Shown here: in pieces, positions 8,411-17,145 of the stretch | Layout of the letters: each line of letters opens with the position of its first letter | Position numbering within the stretch: position 1 is the first letter of the stretch | DNA from: Paraburkholderia sp. SG-MS1 | GTDB lineage: Bacteria > Pseudomonadota > Gammaproteobacteria > Burkholderiales > Burkholderiaceae | NCBI RefSeq assembly: GCF_012275575.1 | Contig: NZ_NPIH01000111.1 | Location: 1-40,150 of the forward strand | Direction: 5' to 3' | Length of the DNA stretch: 40,150 nt | The notes under the pieces: generated by a model | What the model saw: only the letters and a program-made list of their open reading frames with translations | What the model was told of the DNA's origin: nothing | Databases searched by the model: none | Made by a program: the position numbers and the translations under genes

Positions 8411-8749
8411 TGGTGGATGGGGCGCAGAGATGCGGCGATGGAGCAAATCGCGCAGCGCGCGAAGCACGGGTAGCCCCGGCTCGAGGACGAGGCCACGCGA
8501 CGCGTGAGCCGAAGCGGCCACACTGGGACGAGACGACCGTGCTGCGCGCCAGAGACTCGTGACCCTGCCGCCCTGCCCGAGCATACTGATCAACGCGATC
8601 GCGCCGGCCGCACCGGTGCTTTGCGGGAGCTTGGGCGACCGCGCTCAGAACACTGGAATCGAAGCCTCGCTCAGCGACACGATCATACTCAGCTTGCACC
8701 GCAGCCGCCGCACCGCGAGGACCGAGCCCCGCGGCGGCGGCCTTCAGTC
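8411..8749. other. Gene-free convergent intergenic region
   Basis: These 339 bases lie between the stops of the MFS and PBP1A genes. The open frames across it are Arg/Ala/Pro-rich antisense-type readings without domain similarity. I found no clear terminator with a T tract. Confidence 0.5.
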
Positions 8750-11284
8750 TCAGCGCGCCGCGCCGCCGTTCGTCGCGGCACCTTCGCTGGGCGCGCTATC
8801 TGCATCCGGCGGCACGACATCGTCCGGAGTAGGCGTCGGCGCGATGGCCGGCGCACCGCCGCCGCGCGCTTCACCGTCGACTGCCCCGTTCGTGGGTCCC
8901 GGCGTCGACCCCGGCGCTTGCAGCAGCGGCGGCAAATCGCGCGGCTCGACCACGGTTTCCGACACGGCGGACGCTGCCGACGCCTGAGGCGCAACGGTTT
9001 CAACCGGCGCGCGGCGCACCGGACTGCGCGGCGCAACCGGCTTCTCCGGTTTGGGCGGGGAGGCCGCCAACAAATGGCGGAGCCAGTCGCGCAACCGGCC
9101 GGTGCGTTCGGCGAACCAGCCCGGTTCCTGCGCCGTATCGAACTTGACATGCGTGTCGACCAGCCGCGAGCGTTGCGCGCGCTGAAAGAAGTCGCCGACG
9201 ATCGGCAGCGCGCTATGTGCCCCCTGCCCCCAGTAATCGCTGCGCAACGTGACCCGGCTGTCGTTGAAGCCCACCCACGCGCCCGCCACCAGTTGCGGAT
9301 GAATCAGGATGAACCAGCCGTCAGCGTTGCCCTGGGTCGTACCCGTCTTGCCCGCGACGTCGCCGCGCACGCCGAAGCGGCCGCGAATGCTCGAACCGGT
9401 GCCGCGGCTCACGACGTCGCGCATCACGTCGACCAGTGTGCGGGCGGCATCGGCGGGCAGTTCCTGGCGGGACGGCGCCGGCGCGAAATCGGCCAGCACC
9501 TCGCCGTTGCGATCTTCGATGCGCGTGACCATCACCGGTTCCACATAGCCGCCGAGGTTAGCGATCGTGCCGTAGGCCGACACCATTTCCTTGAGCGTCA
9601 CCGGGCTTGTGCCGAGCGCGAGCGACGGCACCGGGTCGAGTTCGCTGTCGCGCACGCCCATGGCGCGGGCGAGGCGCGCGACCTTGTTCGGGCCGACCGT
9701 CTCCATCACTTGCGCGGTGATGCGGTTGCGCGAAAACGCGAGCGCGTCGCGCAGGCTGATGGCGCGCTCGCCTGGTTCGTCCTCGTCGCTGGGACGCCAG
9801 ACTTCGCCGCCCGCCAGCGGAATTTCGACGGGCTTGTCGACCAGCGTATCAGACGGTTTGGCGCCCGCCTCGAAGGCCGCCGCGTAGACGAACGGCTTGA
9901 AAGTCGAGCCCGGCTGACGGCGCGCCTGCTGCACGTGGTCGAACGGGTCCTGGCTGAAGTCGCGGCTGCCGACCCATGCCCTGATCTGCCCGTTGCGCGG
10001 GTCCATCGCGAGGAAGTCGGCCTGCACGCGCGTTTTCGTCTCGCAGACCGACTTCACCAGATCGTGATCGGATGCGACGCGCTTGAGCGCGTCGTCGTCG
10101 CTCAGGCCCGCGTCTTTCGCGGCGCGGAACTCGGGCGTCTCGCGCAGGAAAGTCTGCAGCAGATCCCGGCCGTTCGAACATCCCGAGCGCGTACCCCACG
10201 CCGAATTCGCGATGCCCTGCAACTGGTTGCCCTGCAGCGTCACGGCCTGGGTCGCCATGTTCTGCAGGCGCGAATCGATGGTGGTGCGCACCACGAGGCC
10301 ATCGGCGTAGATGTTGTAGTCGTTGCGATCTGCCCATGCCGCGAGCCACTTGCGCAGCTGCTGCGCGAAGTGCGGCGCGGGTCCGGGCGGCTCGGTCTGA
10401 CGCTCGAAATCGATGCGCAACGGCCGGCGCTTGAGCGTCTCGTAGGCGGCGGGCGTCAGCTTGCCGTACTTGACCATCTGAGCGAGCACCGTATTGCGGC
10501 GATCCAGCGCGCGCTCCGGGTTCAGCACCGGGTTGTAATAACTATTGCCCTTGAGCATGCCGGTGAGCGTCGCGCTTTCCAGCACGTTCAGGTCGGACGC
10601 CGATTTGTCGAAATAGGTGCGTGCCGCCATCTCGATGCCGTACGCGTTGTACAGGAACGGCACCGTGTTCAGATAGGTTTCGAGAATCTCGTCCTTACTG
10701 TAGAGCGCTTCGATCTTGAACGCCGTGATCGCTTCCTTGAGCTTGCGCGTGAGGGTCGGCGCGCGGCCGATCTCGTCCGGATAGAGATTGCGCGCGAGCT
10801 GCTGCGTGATGGTCGAGCCGCCCTGCCGGTCGCCGGAAAACGTATGTAGCGCGGCCGATGCGGTGCGCCGCCAGTCGAGGCCGAAATGCTCATAGAAGCG
10901 GTGATCTTCGGTCGCGATCAGCGCGCTCACCACATGCGGCGAGATGTCCTTGAGCTTCACCCACGCGCGGTTGGACGGCTTGAACTCGGCGAGCAGCTTG
11001 CCGTCGGCCGAGAGAATGCGTGCCGGCTGCTCGATCTTCGCCTTGCGGATGTCGCCGATGCCCGGCGTGAACGGAATCAGCAGCAGCACATACAGGAGCA
11101 GCAGCACCGGCAGCGCGGCACATGCCCACGCCACGCCGCGGCGGGTAGGATGGCGCAGGTGCCACAGCGCCTGCGCGATGTGCGGGTTGATGAAGGTCAG
11201 GCCTTTGTCGAGGGCCGCCAGAAACGAGGGGATGAGGCGCTTCACGCTTGCTACCGTCTGCCGGGAAAGGCGCAATCCTACCAA
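8750..11284 (-). CDS. mrcA: Class A penicillin-binding protein (PBP1A-like)
   Basis: This 844-residue bifunctional peptidoglycan synthase has one membrane anchor at about 50-72. The glycosyltransferase-51 domain follows at about 90-270: catalytic Glu126 in TEDHRFYEHFGLDWRR, then GGSTITQQLARNL and RKLKEAI. The transpeptidase domain at about 420-700 has nucleophile Ser460 in QPGSTFKPF, SRN in the FSRNRITAQV stretch and KTGT before TQGNADGWF. The last ~110 residues are a Pro/Ala-rich tail with no known domain. It polymerises lipid II and cross-links stem peptides on the outer face of the inner membrane. The open frame begins with TTG at 11284. A GTG at 11245, giving VKRLIPSF, is an equally possible start, so the first 13 residues are uncertain. 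It diverges from fabV. Confidence 0.93.
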   Translation of the reverse strand: MVGLRLSRQTVASVKRLIPSFLAALDKGLTFINPHIAQALWHLRHPTRRGVAWACAALPVLLLLYVLLLIPFTPGIGDIRKAKIEQPARILSADGKLLAEFKPSNRAWVKLKDISPHVVSALIATEDHRFYEHFGLDWRRTASAALHTFSGDRQGGSTITQQLARNLYPDEIGRAPTLTRKLKEAITAFKIEALYSKDEILETYLNTVPFLYNAYGIEMAARTYFDKSASDLNVLESATLTGMLKGNSYYNPVLNPERALDRRNTVLAQMVKYGKLTPAAYETLKRRPLRIDFERQTEPPGPAPHFAQQLRKWLAAWADRNDYNIYADGLVVRTTIDSRLQNMATQAVTLQGNQLQGIANSAWGTRSGCSNGRDLLQTFLRETPEFRAAKDAGLSDDDALKRVASDHDLVKSVCETKTRVQADFLAMDPRNGQIRAWVGSRDFSQDPFDHVQQARRQPGSTFKPFVYAAAFEAGAKPSDTLVDKPVEIPLAGGEVWRPSDEDEPGERAISLRDALAFSRNRITAQVMETVGPNKVARLARAMGVRDSELDPVPSLALGTSPVTLKEMVSAYGTIANLGGYVEPVMVTRIEDRNGEVLADFAPAPSRQELPADAARTLVDVMRDVVSRGTGSSIRGRFGVRGDVAGKTGTTQGNADGWFILIHPQLVAGAWVGFNDSRVTLRSDYWGQGAHSALPIVGDFFQRAQRSRLVDTHVKFDTAQEPGWFAERTGRLRDWLRHLLAASPPKPEKPVAPRSPVRRAPVETVAPQASAASAVSETVVEPRDLPPLLQAPGSTPGPTNGAVDGEARGGGAPAIAPTPTPDDVVPPDADSAPSEGAATNGGAAR

Positions 11285-11372
11285 GATGCGCGGCGGCGGC
11301 GGATTTTTGCCTGATGGACGGCAACCCGGGACGGCAAACCGGCGCGGTGCGCCCGCAATAATCGGGGGCCAC

Positions 11373-11378
11373 TATAAT
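11373..11378 (+). promoter_or_regulatory. Candidate -10 element of fabV
   Basis: A perfect TATAAT sits 29 nt before the fabV start codon in the PBP1A-fabV divergent gap. No good -35 hexamer lies 16-18 bp upstream, so this is a partial match. Confidence 0.45.
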
Positions 11379-11406
11379 GTCGCCAAATTCCGACAAGAGG
11401 TGCTTC

Positions 11407-12603
11407 ATGATCATCAAACCGCGCGTGCGTGGCTTTATCTGCGTTTCCACCCATCCGGCCGGCTGCGAGGCCAACGTCCGCGAACAGATCGAGTACGTCA
11501 ACGCACGCGGTCCCATCGCCAACGGCCCGAAAAAGGTGCTCGTGATCGGCGCATCCACCGGCTACGGCCTCGCCGCGCGCATCAGCGCCGCGTTCGGCTG
11601 CGGCGCCGACACGCTCGGCGTGTTCTTTGAGCGCGCCGGCAGCGAAACCAAGGCGGGCACGGCAGGCTGGTACAACAGCGCCGCGTTCGAGAAATTCGCC
11701 ACGGAAAAAGGCCTGTACGCGACCAGCATCAACGGCGACGCGTTCTCCGACGAAGTCAAGCAGCGTACCATCGAGGTCATCAAGCGCGACCTCGGCCAGG
11801 TCGACCTCGTCGTGTACAGCCTCGCGGCGCCCAAGCGGACGCATCCGAAGAGCGGCGAAGTGTTCAGCTCGACGCTCAAGCCGGTCGGCCAGGCCGTCAA
11901 CCTGCGCGGCATCGACACGGACAAGGAAGTCATCAAGGAAACGGTCCTCGAACCGGCGACGCAGACCGAGATCGACCACACCGTGGCGGTCATGGGGGGC
12001 GAAGACTGGCAGATGTGGATCGACGCGCTGCTCGAAGCCGGCGTGCTCGCGGACGGTGCGAAGACCACCGCGTTCACCTATCTCGGCGAGAAGATCACGC
12101 ACGACATCTACTGGAACGGTTCGATCGGCGCGGCCAAGAAAGACCTCGACCAGAAAGTGCTGGGCATCCGCACGAAACTCGCGGCCAAGGGCGGCGACGC
12201 GCGCGTGTCGGTGCTCAAGGCGGTGGTCACGCAGGCCAGCTCGGCGATTCCGATGATGCCGCTGTACCTGTCGCTGCTCTTCAAGGTCATGAAGGAGAAA
12301 GGCACACACGAAGGCTGCATCGAGCAGGTCTACGGCCTGTACAAGGAAAGCCTCTACGGCGCCGCGCCGCATCTGGACGACGAAGGCCGTCTGCGCGCCG
12401 ACTACAAGGAGCTCGACCCCGACGTGCAGGAGCGCGTGCAGGCGCTGTGGAACCAGGTGACCAACGAGAACATCTACGAGCTCACCGACTTCAGCGGCTA
12501 CAAGACCGATTTCCTGCGGCTGTTCGGCTTCGAGATCGCGGGCGTGGATTACGAAGCAGACGTCAATCCCGACGTGCAGATTCCGAAGCTCGTGCAGGTT
12601 TGA
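11407..12603 (+). CDS. fabV: Trans-2-enoyl-ACP/CoA reductase FabV
   Basis: FabV reduces trans-2-enoyl-ACP with NADH in the last step of each fatty-acid elongation cycle and is typically triclosan-insensitive. The protein is 398 residues from the ATG at 11407 ([10 protein letters not shown]), which is the family length. An ATG 30 nt upstream only adds a non-homologous leader, and AAGAGG lies before 11407. The nucleotide-binding stretch is [16 protein letters not shown]. The catalytic Y-x8-K motif is present as Y235 and K244 in [12 protein letters not shown], the same numbering as in Burkholderia FabV. It is monocistronic and divergent from PBP1A. Confidence 0.97.
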   Translation: MIIKPRVRGFICVSTHPAGCEANVREQIEYVNARGPIANGPKKVLVIGASTGYGLAARISAAFGCGADTLGVFFERAGSETKAGTAGWYNSAAFEKFATEKGLYATSINGDAFSDEVKQRTIEVIKRDLGQVDLVVYSLAAPKRTHPKSGEVFSSTLKPVGQAVNLRGIDTDKEVIKETVLEPATQTEIDHTVAVMGGEDWQMWIDALLEAGVLADGAKTTAFTYLGEKITHDIYWNGSIGAAKKDLDQKVLGIRTKLAAKGGDARVSVLKAVVTQASSAIPMMPLYLSLLFKVMKEKGTHEGCIEQVYGLYKESLYGAAPHLDDEGRLRADYKELDPDVQERVQALWNQVTNENIYELTDFSGYKTDFLRLFGFEIAGVDYEADVNPDVQIPKLVQV

Positions 12604-12816
12604 GGTTAAGGTTTGACGCGCGCGCCGGGCTCGCTCGATGCGGGCTCGTCGCGCGGTTGCGCTGTTCGTTTCGTCCGAATCGTTCGACGGTGCCATCGCC
12701 GGCGTCGGGCTCACGCCGCTCATGCAGTGGCTTGCGCGCGCCCAGCCGACGCTCGCCGCGAACGAGGCGCGGGCCGTCGATGCCTTCCGGCTGGCCTCAG
12801 GCGCGGCGCGCGGGCA

Positions 12817-13161
12817 TCAGCAGGGAAACGCGCCCTGAAGCGCACGCAGAATCGCGAGGCCGATCGGAAAATCGTCCGAAATGCCGGGGTGGTTGGCAAA
12901 AAACGCGTCGAGCAACGGATAGACGGTCTGGTTGCCGATCGCGAGCGTCTGCGGCGGGCAGAATAGCTGCGGCCGCTTCTTCGCGACCAGGTCGCCGTTC
13001 GCCCAGCCGTACGCGTTGATCGTGCCGGTGATGTACGCGGCGTAGATCGAGTTGTTATCCGCATGAGCCCACTGTTTGTACTGGGCCGCCGTCATCTCGG
13101 CGTTCGCATTGAGAGCGAAAAACGCTGTCAGCAAAGCCAGCGCGAATTTCCATAACCGCAT
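12817..13161 (-). CDS. Secreted Rap1a/Tai-like small protein
   Basis: From the ATG at 13161 (GAAGG upstream) the product is 114 residues. A clear Sec signal (MRLWKFALALLTAFFALNANA) leaves about 93 mature residues. The body follows the pattern of the Rap1a/Tai immunity family: YITGTINAYG, then an FCPP stretch, VYPLLDAFFANHP and a C-terminal LQGAFPC. The Cys of FCPP and the terminal Cys would form the usual disulfide. Known members neutralise type VI secretion amidase effectors in the periplasm. No effector or T6SS gene is visible nearby, so it may be an orphan immunity protein or a relative with another job. A longer frame starting at 13197 would bury the signal peptide. Confidence 0.72.
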   Translation of the reverse strand: MRLWKFALALLTAFFALNANAEMTAAQYKQWAHADNNSIYAAYITGTINAYGWANGDLVAKKRPQLFCPPQTLAIGNQTVYPLLDAFFANHPGISDDFPIGLAILRALQGAFPC

Positions 13162-13388
13162 CGTAGAACCTTCAATCCGTGTCGCAAAAGCGGCCATTGT
13201 AGGGGAGTCGGGGCATGGTGCGCAGAAGCGTTGTATAGGTGCGAATCCGTAAGCTTTTCCGGTGGGTTTTTGTAAGTAGGGTGAGCAGGAAAAGGACAGG
13301 TGCGGTGCAGGATGCGCCGCGTCGGTCGCGCTGCTCGCCTCGGCAAAAATGGGTGTTTTGCATGCCGTGCGAGGCGCGGCCGATTGCC

Positions 13389-14012
13389 TTAAGGCGTGCC
13401 GTTGCGGCAGTAGTCGCGATAGCCTTCGCGCCCGGCCAGCCGAGCCATATAAGCGCTAACGGCCGGGAAATCCTCGTGCTGCAGCGGCGTGTCGAGCCAG
13501 CGGTTCACCGACAGCGCGATCGGAATGTCCGCGAGCGAGAACGCCTGCCCCGCAATGAATGCGCCCGTGCGCGCCAGTTGTCCTTCGACGATCGCCATAT
13601 GCTTCGTCCAGTTCGCGCACGACAGCGCGATCTGCTGCTGATCCTGATGAGCGGGAGAATGCCGCGCCAGCGCGAGAAACGCGTAACTCCACGAGCGATT
13701 CAGCTCGCTCGCCTGCCAGTCGATCCACTGGTCGCAGCGCGCACGCTCGCACGGGTCGCCCGGATAGATCGCCTCGCCGTGATAGCGGCCCGCCAGGTAG
13801 CGGATGATCGAATTGGATTCCCACAGCACGAAGTCGCCGTCGCGGATCACGGGCACCATCGCGTTCGGATTGAGCGCGCGAAATTCCGCGACGTCCGTCG
13901 CGCGAAATCCCGCCCCCCAGTCTTCCTGCTCGAAGGACAGTCCGAGTTCCGTGCAGGTCCACAACACCTTGCGGACGTTGATCGATGAGGTCTTGCCGAG
14001 TATCTGGAGCAT
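13389..14012 (-). CDS. Glutathione S-transferase family protein
   Basis: The 207-residue product (start [18 protein letters not shown]) has the thioredoxin-like GST N-domain: the SSINVRKV active-site region at about 8-15, [13 protein letters not shown] with the cis-Pro, and [14 protein letters not shown] as the glutathione gamma-glutamyl-binding ESNSI element. The helical C-domain covers about 90-205, with [15 protein letters not shown] as the N-capping box. The open frame extends 24 codons upstream, but that leader does not match GSTs and overlaps the remains of a lysR gene. No good ribosome site is seen before 14012. The physiological electrophile is unknown. Confidence 0.9.
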   Translation of the reverse strand: MLQILGKTSSINVRKVLWTCTELGLSFEQEDWGAGFRATDVAEFRALNPNAMVPVIRDGDFVLWESNSIIRYLAGRYHGEAIYPGDPCERARCDQWIDWQASELNRSWSYAFLALARHSPAHQDQQQIALSCANWTKHMAIVEGQLARTGAFIAGQAFSLADIPIALSVNRWLDTPLQHEDFPAVSAYMARLAGREGYRDYCRNGTP

Positions 14013-14189
14013 GGTCGTTTGTCGTGGATGGATGATCTGATGAAAGCCTGCGACGGCTGCCTGCGTGCGTTCGATGTGATGCAACGCCAGTCGGGGATCG
14101 GGTGCGAGACGGCAGGGAAACCGGCGATGGCTTCGACGCGGCGCGGATCTCCCGTCGCTGCAACCGCGCGTGACGGCGCGGGCCTTTGC

Positions 14190-14392
14190 GCATTGAACCC
14201 GCCGCCGATTTCGGTGAGCGCCATCGACCGGGTGGTCCGCTCGATCAGCGTGACGCCGAGAAACGCTTCGAGCTTGCGCAGCCGTTGCGTGATCGCCGTT
14301 TGCGTGACGTGCAGCGAATCGGCCGCACCCTGAAAGCTGCCGCGATCCGCAATCGCGACGAAGGCCTGAACGCCGAGCGTGTCGATTTCCAT
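14190..14392 (-). pseudogene. LysR-type regulator remnant, HTH only
   Basis: The frame opens with [20 protein letters not shown] and continues through the LysR winged-helix region to [10 protein letters not shown] at about residue 62. The following residues ([14 protein letters not shown] and on) have no LysR similarity in this or the other two frames, and the frame then runs into the GST gene. The effector-binding domain of about 230 residues is missing, so this is a truncated gene. It diverges from tam and may once have controlled the neighbouring GST gene. Confidence 0.78.
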
Positions 14393-14518
14393 TAGAAAAA
14401 TGAAGAAATCAAAATGATAAATTCATTTTACCGGGGTGACGTATCGAGTCGAGGATGCGCTTTTGAACGCAGCCGCAAACCGGCCAGTCAGCACGACCCG
14501 CCTACAAAGGAGCATCAG

Positions 14519-15295
14519 ATGACAGAGATAACGGCTTGGCAGGCGGCACAGTACATGCGGTTCGAAAACGAGCGCACCCGTCCGGTGAGGGACCTGCTCG
14601 CCGCGATCCCCGCGACGGACGTGCGCCACGCGGTCGACCTCGGCTGCGGTCCCGGCAATTCCACCGAAACGCTTGCGACGCATGCACCGGGCGCGGCGAT
14701 CGTCGGTCTGGACAGCTCCGCCGACATGATCGCGGCGGCCCGCCAGCGCCTGCCGCAATTGCGCTTCGACGTGAGCGACATTTCGACGTGGGACGCGCCG
14801 GGACCGTACGATCTGATCCTTGCCAACGCGGTGCTGCAATGGGTGCCCGGCCACGAGCGGCTGTTTCCCTCGCTTGTGCATAAACTCGCGCCGGGCGGCA
14901 GCCTCGGCGTGCAGATGCCCGACAATCTGGACGAACCCGCGCACCGTCTGCTGCGCGAGGTCGCCGCGCACGGCACGTGGGCGCCCCGGCTCAAGGGCGT
15001 CGAGCGGACCATGCGCTTTGGCGCCGACTGGTATTACGGCCTGCTCAAGCCGCTGTGCACGCGGGTCGACGTGTGGCGCACCGTCTACCATCACCCGCTC
15101 GCCGGGGGGGCCGGCGCGGTGGTCGATTGGTTCAAGGGCAGCTCGCTGCGGCCGTTCCTCGCCCCGCTCGACGACGTCGAACAGCAGGCCTTCCTGCAAC
15201 GCTACGAGGACGAAATCGCGAAGGCCTATCCGGCGCTCCCCGACGGCACGGTGCTGCTGCCGTTCCCGCGGCTTTTCATCGTCGCGACGCGTTAG
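14519..15295 (+). CDS. tam: Trans-aconitate 2-methyltransferase
   Basis: The 258-residue Class I SAM-dependent methyltransferase has motif I VDLGCGPGNSTETLA at about 40-54, the acidic ribose-binding residue in IVGLDSSADMI, and ILANAVLQWVPGHERLF as motif IV. The C-terminal half matches Tam (WYYGLLKPLC, VVDWFKGSSLRPFL, LLPFPRLFIVATR). Tam methylates trans-aconitate, a by-product that inhibits aconitase. The start at 14519 has AAGGAG 8 nt upstream; the 35-codon upstream extension is not homologous. Confidence 0.93.
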   Translation: MTEITAWQAAQYMRFENERTRPVRDLLAAIPATDVRHAVDLGCGPGNSTETLATHAPGAAIVGLDSSADMIAAARQRLPQLRFDVSDISTWDAPGPYDLILANAVLQWVPGHERLFPSLVHKLAPGGSLGVQMPDNLDEPAHRLLREVAAHGTWAPRLKGVERTMRFGADWYYGLLKPLCTRVDVWRTVYHHPLAGGAGAVVDWFKGSSLRPFLAPLDDVEQQAFLQRYEDEIAKAYPALPDGTVLLPFPRLFIVATR

Positions 15296-15486
15296 CCGCG
15301 CGGACCGTCCCCGCTCGGCGACGCCTGCCGCCCGAGCATGCGCAAAGCGCATGAGTGCCTGCTGCAAACAGTGCGCCAGGATACGCTGGAAATTGCCGCG
15401 CCTGAATTTTGCGTGATATTGTTGCTGAAAGCGGAGGACGGCGTCCCGCCGTTCTCTCCGGGCAATTTACAGCAGCGAGCGTCGCC

Positions 15487-15852
15487 ATGAGTGATGTACG
15501 CCATCATCTGAGTCCACGTGACCGTTTGGAGCTGTTGTGCTGGCTCACATGCGGGAGCCTTGGCGCCTATTACCTGAACGAAGACTGGCCCGACGCGGCG
15601 TTTCACGTGCAGGCCGCTCACAAGTGGCTCGACCGCCGCGCGCGCGAGGCCGACTGGCTAAGCATCGCGAAGCTGTCGGCCACGGCGCTCGACATCGCGC
15701 AGCGCCACGCCCGTTTCGTCGATACCGATTGGGCGCGCGACGCGGTCGAGGAAATTCTCGATACCGACGACCTCGATCCGCAAGCGCGACTGGTCAGGCA
15801 AGTGCTGGCGGATTGCCAGAATGCGCTGGCGGATCGCCGGCTTGCGGATTGA
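15487..15852 (+). CDS. Conserved-looking small hypothetical protein
   Basis: The 121-residue protein starts MSDVRHHLSPRDRLELLCWL. It is helical, acidic and soluble, with AHKWLDRRAREADWLSIAKL and an EEILDTDDLDPQARLV segment. It has no signal peptide or membrane segment. Codon use is typical of the surrounding genes, which supports it being real. I do not recognise a family. The frame can be extended 26 codons upstream, but the chosen ATG gives the more protein-like N-terminus; the ribosome site is weak. Confidence 0.68.
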   Translation: MSDVRHHLSPRDRLELLCWLTCGSLGAYYLNEDWPDAAFHVQAAHKWLDRRAREADWLSIAKLSATALDIAQRHARFVDTDWARDAVEEILDTDDLDPQARLVRQVLADCQNALADRRLAD

Positions 15853-15873
15853 GTCATCGCGGGTGCAGCGCGT

Positions 15874-17088
15874 TCAGAAGTTGTGCCGCAACCCGACGAT
15901 CACAGAAAGCTGCTTATCCGAGTCTGAGTTGACGATATTCGGAATCTGCGCGAGGTTCTGCGTGGCGCCCGTCGATGGGTCGATCGCCAGCCCCGCGCCC
16001 GACGACTTCTGCCCGATCGCCACCGCATACACCGCGGTGCGCTTCGACAAGCTGTACACCGCCCCCAGATTCACCTGATGCACCCGCGTCGACGCGCTGC
16101 CCGACGGTCTGGCGTCGTTGAAAATATAGGCGAAGCCTAGCTGCAAATCGGGCGCCAGCGCGTACGTGGTATTCAATTCGGCGATATCGAACGAAATATC
16201 CGCGCCGTCGGGCCGCGCTGTACTCGCGAAGTACTGACTCTGCGACAGCCGCGTATGCGTGTAAGTCAGCGCCACGCTCGCCTTGCCGAACGCATAGGAA
16301 CCCCCTGCCCCGACTATTCGCACCTTGCTCGCGTCCTGCAGCAGGCAGTACGACGCGCCGGGGTTCGCGCAACTGAAGTCGCCGATATAACCGTTGGCGC
16401 CGCCCAATGCCGCGTCCAGCGGCTGATTCAACTCCAGATATCCCGCGCTCAGCGACAACGGCCCGTGCACGTAATTCGCGGCGAGCGCCCATCCCTTGTT
16501 GCGTGAAAAATCGCCCGCGACGCCGCCGAGACTGAACAGCCCGCCGAGCGTGAAGCCGCCGAAGCTCGGGCTGATGTACTTGATCGAGTTGTTGAAGTTG
16601 AACGCCTCGTTCAGATTGTCGACGTCACCGAAATGCGAGCCGTACAGCGTCGCCCAATTGTTGCTCGACACATAGGCGCCGAGGAAATCGGAGAACGGAT
16701 CGTACTGGCGGCCGAAGGTGAGCGCGCCGTATGTACCGTTGTTCAGACCGACCCACGCGTTGCGGTTGAACAGCGTGTTCGATTGCAGCATCGCGCCGTT
16801 GCCGATCAGGAAGCTGTTCTCCAACGTAAAGTTGACCGTCGTGCCGCCTCCGATGTCCTCCGTGCCCATCAGGCCCCAGCGCGACGGCACCAGGTTGCCG
16901 CCCGCCAGCTGATAATTCGAGTGGCCGCTGGTGCTGCCGTCGGCGTGCGTCGTCTGCTGGTTGCTGGTGTAGACGAGGCCGGCATCGACCGTGCCGTACA
17001 GCGTGACTGAAGATTGCGCGTGTGCGCCCATCGCGAGGCCGAGCGCGGCCAGCGCAAGCGCCGAGCGCTTGACGAATTTTTCTGCCAT
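15874..17088 (-). CDS. Outer-membrane porin, Burkholderia type
   Basis: The 404-residue product has a signal peptide (MAEKFVKRSALALAALGLAM then GAHA) followed directly by QSSVTLYGTVDAGLVYTSN, the classical first strand of trimeric beta-proteobacterial porins. SRWGLMGTEDIGGG and LTFGRQYDPFSD (loop 3/eyelet region) follow. It ends in VGLRHNF with the terminal Phe needed for BAM recognition. It lies 57 nt downstream of the amino-acid/amine permease on the same strand, so the pair probably forms an operon giving passage across both membranes. It is intact, unlike the porin fragment at 25.2-25.9 kb. Confidence 0.95.
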   Translation of the reverse strand: MAEKFVKRSALALAALGLAMGAHAQSSVTLYGTVDAGLVYTSNQQTTHADGSTSGHSNYQLAGGNLVPSRWGLMGTEDIGGGTTVNFTLENSFLIGNGAMLQSNTLFNRNAWVGLNNGTYGALTFGRQYDPFSDFLGAYVSSNNWATLYGSHFGDVDNLNEAFNFNNSIKYISPSFGGFTLGGLFSLGGVAGDFSRNKGWALAANYVHGPLSLSAGYLELNQPLDAALGGANGYIGDFSCANPGASYCLLQDASKVRIVGAGGSYAFGKASVALTYTHTRLSQSQYFASTARPDGADISFDIAELNTTYALAPDLQLGFAYIFNDARPSGSASTRVHQVNLGAVYSLSKRTAVYAVAIGQKSSGAGLAIDPSTGATQNLAQIPNIVNSDSDKQLSVIVGLRHNF

Positions 17089-17145
17089 GTTTTTGCCGGA
17101 AAGTGAGGTGAGCTGTGGTGAGCGTGGACTGATGCGCAGAGACGC

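Noticed and set aside
6998..8593. Minus-strand frame of 531 codons opposite the MFS transporter
   Set aside because: Charged, His/Arg/Glu-rich antisense reading with no domain; the plus-strand gene is clearly coding.
8504..10849. Long plus-strand frame of 781 codons
   Set aside because: It is antisense to the PBP1A gene, is Arg/His/Ala-rich and has no domain similarity; the minus-strand gene has all catalytic motifs.
13847..14190. Continuation of the LysR frame as a functional regulator
   Set aside because: There is no effector-domain similarity after residue ~62, and it overlaps the GST gene in another frame.
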